Positions 5,104 to 6,738 of a DNA stretch of 6,738 nt are shown in pieces. Numbering within the stretch: the stretch's first letter is position 1; each line of letters opens with the position of its first letter. The notes beneath the pieces were generated by a model. That model did not search any database. It worked only from the letters and a program-made list of their open reading frames with translations, and was not told where the DNA came from. Both the position numbers and the translations under genes were made by a program. The stretch covers positions 1 through 6,738 of the forward strand of contig JABABH010000116.1 of the NCBI GenBank assembly GCA_014238325.1. Direction: 5' to 3'. The DNA is from Coxiellaceae bacterium (GTDB lineage: Bacteria; Pseudomonadota; Gammaproteobacteria; Coxiellales; Coxiellaceae).

Positions 5104-6738
5104 TTATGAATTCAATCTGCTGTTATGGGAGGTAGCATGGCTAATAGATGACGGCCTATAACCGGCATGGAACAGCGACGCAACATGACAGTGCAAGAAA
5201 GTGCCATCAACATCTACGGCATCATCAAACTTATCAAGGCCCTCTAATACCTCTTGTTGAGATGGCATCCTAGGTTGCTCGCATGCTATAGGACTACTAT
5301 CAAAACTGTTTCTTTTCACATGCTTATAGTTGTTTTTCTGAGGTTTCAATGAAGCTTTTATCGTAGCCTCGGATGCTCGGTGTACCTCTATGAAATTTGG
5401 GTTGCGCTGACTCAAGCACGCAATTTTCTCCTGAATACCGCATTTTGCATGAGCTATACGATTAAGCTCACAAAATTCTTCATACTCCAGCCCATCAGCA
5501 GAATGAGACATCAGTAGTATAGGCCATCTTTTGACTTCCTGATCTCGTAAAGCGAGGAAACGCTCTGTCTTTTTGAAATGATGAGGTCGTTTGGAATATT
5601 TTTCAGCAAATACGCCAAGAGCCAATAAAGAGGGCATATCTAAGGATAGAGTCGGCACGTTCGTCCATGGCACATCGTCTGCCTTAGCAGCACTCGCGAG
5701 TCGGCCACTCTCTTTCGAAGCATTGGGAGGCGAAAAACAGGACCAGGTTGTCGGTTGCTCCTTGGCCTGAGCAGGCACCGCCTTCGAGGAACCAGCAAGA
5801 CTATCCTGTTTAACATCAGGATACCAAAGATGCGAGATAGAAGTGCTGATCACTGAAACCATTGACTGCGCTGCAACGCATAAGATATCCATCCAAGACG
5901 TTAAACGCCCTGCACTATTTGCTTGAGGAAGCACATCCGGTCTCAACTCGATGAGTGGCCGATCTAAGCGAGCCACCGCCCTAGGCTGGCGGGGACGACT
6001 GATAGGCCTACTAGGCAGACTATCATTCACACGAGCGTGTATACGTAACCGCGCAGGACCTACGATAGCAGATCTCTGCACATTAGCCACTACCGATAAA
6101 GCTATTAAACCCCGCACTGCGACCCTTTTCTCAACATCCGATCCAAAAATAATCTTCATCTCAGGCCAAATACCCTTTAAAGGCACGGTATAATTTTCTA
6201 TCTTAAGGCGATTATTGTATATACCAGCGTGCTGCAATTCCGTATTGGGGAACTGCATCTGCTGACAGGCGCTCATTATACTTCGTGGCAGAATATGTGT
6301 CTCGGTATCCGTAGGCGGAAATTGGGCTATTAAGTTGAGTTTTTTCCTCGTCATATGCTTTCGTCGATGCCTGAGGTATCTCATACGTTGAACATTATAG
6401 GAAATACCTTTAATAATCAGCTGTCGAGTTGCTCTACCGTTTCTCAGAAAAAAATTTCTCAAGACGACTATTGGGAATTCGTGAGACAAGCCATGTTTAT
6501 ACGAATTTCTCAGGTATGCATGTCGTCGCGCTTTTAAACGAACATCTTTAATATCCCATGCATTGAGCCTCACCGCTGTTTGATTATTCGCTAATCTCAC
6601 ATCTATCTGAGTAAAAGGCAATCTTTTTGTAAGATCAATAACCTCACCAACTTGCTCATCTATTTGCAATATAGAAAGCTCTCTCCTGGCATTCACACTG
6701 GAGGAACTTCCCTCTACTGTCGGCAGTGGCTCTTGTAA
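5104..6738 (-). CDS. Orphan protein of unknown function, 5' end not in window
   Basis: I do not recognise this protein. The frame has no stop from the right edge (6738) down to TAA at 5104-5106: 544 residues are visible. The first possible start inside is a GTG at 6694-6696 (530 residues), but the 14 codons upstream remain open, ending in a Gly-Ser4 run, so the true start is probably outside. The N-terminal 240 residues alternate hydrophobic and charged residues, suggesting beta structure, with Arg/Lys-rich patches such as RYLRHRRKHM. Then come a Pro/Arg-rich linker (PSRPISRPRQPRA), a hydrophobic stretch near residues 265-290 counted from the GTG (WMDILCVAAQSMVSVIS) that could touch a membrane, a Ser/Ala/Pro-rich segment, and a polar C-terminus rich in His and Ser. 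There is no signal peptide at the visible end and no catalytic motif I can name. AGA/AGG make up about 22 of 47 arginine codons, unlike its neighbours. A secreted effector or lineage-specific protein is possible but unproven. Confidence 0.7.
   Translation of the reverse strand, partial: LQEPLPTVEGSSSSVNARRELSILQIDEQVGEVIDLTKRLPFTQIDVRLANNQTAVRLNAWDIKDVRLKARRHAYLRNSYKHGLSHEFPIVVLRNFFLRNGRATRQLIIKGISYNVQRMRYLRHRRKHMTRKKLNLIAQFPPTDTETHILPRSIMSACQQMQFPNTELQHAGIYNNRLKIENYTVPLKGIWPEMKIIFGSDVEKRVAVRGLIALSVVANVQRSAIVGPARLRIHARVNDSLPSRPISRPRQPRAVARLDRPLIELRPDVLPQANSAGRLTSWMDILCVAAQSMVSVISTSISHLWYPDVKQDSLAGSSKAVPAQAKEQPTTWSCFSPPNASKESGRLASAAKADDVPWTNVPTLSLDMPSLLALGVFAEKYSKRPHHFKKTERFLALRDQEVKRWPILLMSHSADGLEYEEFCELNRIAHAKCGIQEKIACLSQRNPNFIEVHRASEATIKASLKPQKNNYKHVKRNSFDSSPIACEQPRMPSQQEVLEGLDKFDDAVDVDGTFLHCHVASLFHAGYRPSSISHATSHNSRLNS

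Noticed and set aside
5976..5992. CCGCC/GGCGG hairpin inside the orphan gene
   Set aside because: Five pairs within a Pro/Arg-rich coding segment can arise by chance, and no T tract or conserved context supports a function.
5951..6537. Short + strand frames (5951-6193, 6355-6537) opposite the orphan gene
   Set aside because: They lie wholly within the long minus-strand frame, show no ribosome-binding site or recognisable family, and are best seen as shadows.
5001..6738. Mobile element carrying the orphan gene
   Set aside because: No transposase, integrase, tRNA attachment site or terminal repeat is visible, so transfer is only hinted at by codon use.

Overview
This window most likely comes from the chromosome of a gammaproteobacterium with moderate to low GC, and its proteins recall intracellular Legionella/Coxiella-type lineages. 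The reasons are that UvrA and the YajR-type transporter match the E. coli proteins closely along their whole length, that LspA has a typical gammaproteobacterial layout, and that uvrA sits back to back with a major facilitator (MFS) gene, as it does in Pseudomonas. The lineage below the class is a guess from codon use and protein flavour, not a demonstrated fact.

Layout from left to right. Bases 1-72 hold no gene I can name; they form a short hairpin-like stretch in front of lspA. lspA (+, 73-564) encodes lipoprotein signal peptidase. A 156-base gap (565-720) between the convergent lspA and uvrA contains four stem-loops in a row, the first with a T-rich tail like an intrinsic terminator. uvrA (-, 721-3558) encodes the full-length damage-recognition ATPase of nucleotide excision repair. 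An 83-base divergent gap (3559-3641) holds a perfect 18-base dyad at 3599-3616. yajR (+, 3642-5000) encodes a 12-helix MFS transporter with a C-terminal YAM domain. A 103-base gap follows with a strong stem-loop (5037-5069). The rest (5104 to the right edge, -) is one long open frame for a protein I do not recognise; it is still open at the window edge, so its start lies outside or is uncertain.

How the genes relate. LspA (lipoprotein maturation in the inner membrane), UvrA (cytoplasmic DNA repair) and YajR (membrane transport) are ordinary chromosomal functions and do not form one pathway. The uvrA/yajR pair shares one divergent control region. In several gammaproteobacteria ssb follows the MFS gene; here an unrelated, opposite-strand orphan gene with different arginine codon use sits in that place. 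That orphan is the only candidate for undescribed biology in the window. I see no CRISPR array, transposase, integrase, tRNA or rRNA.
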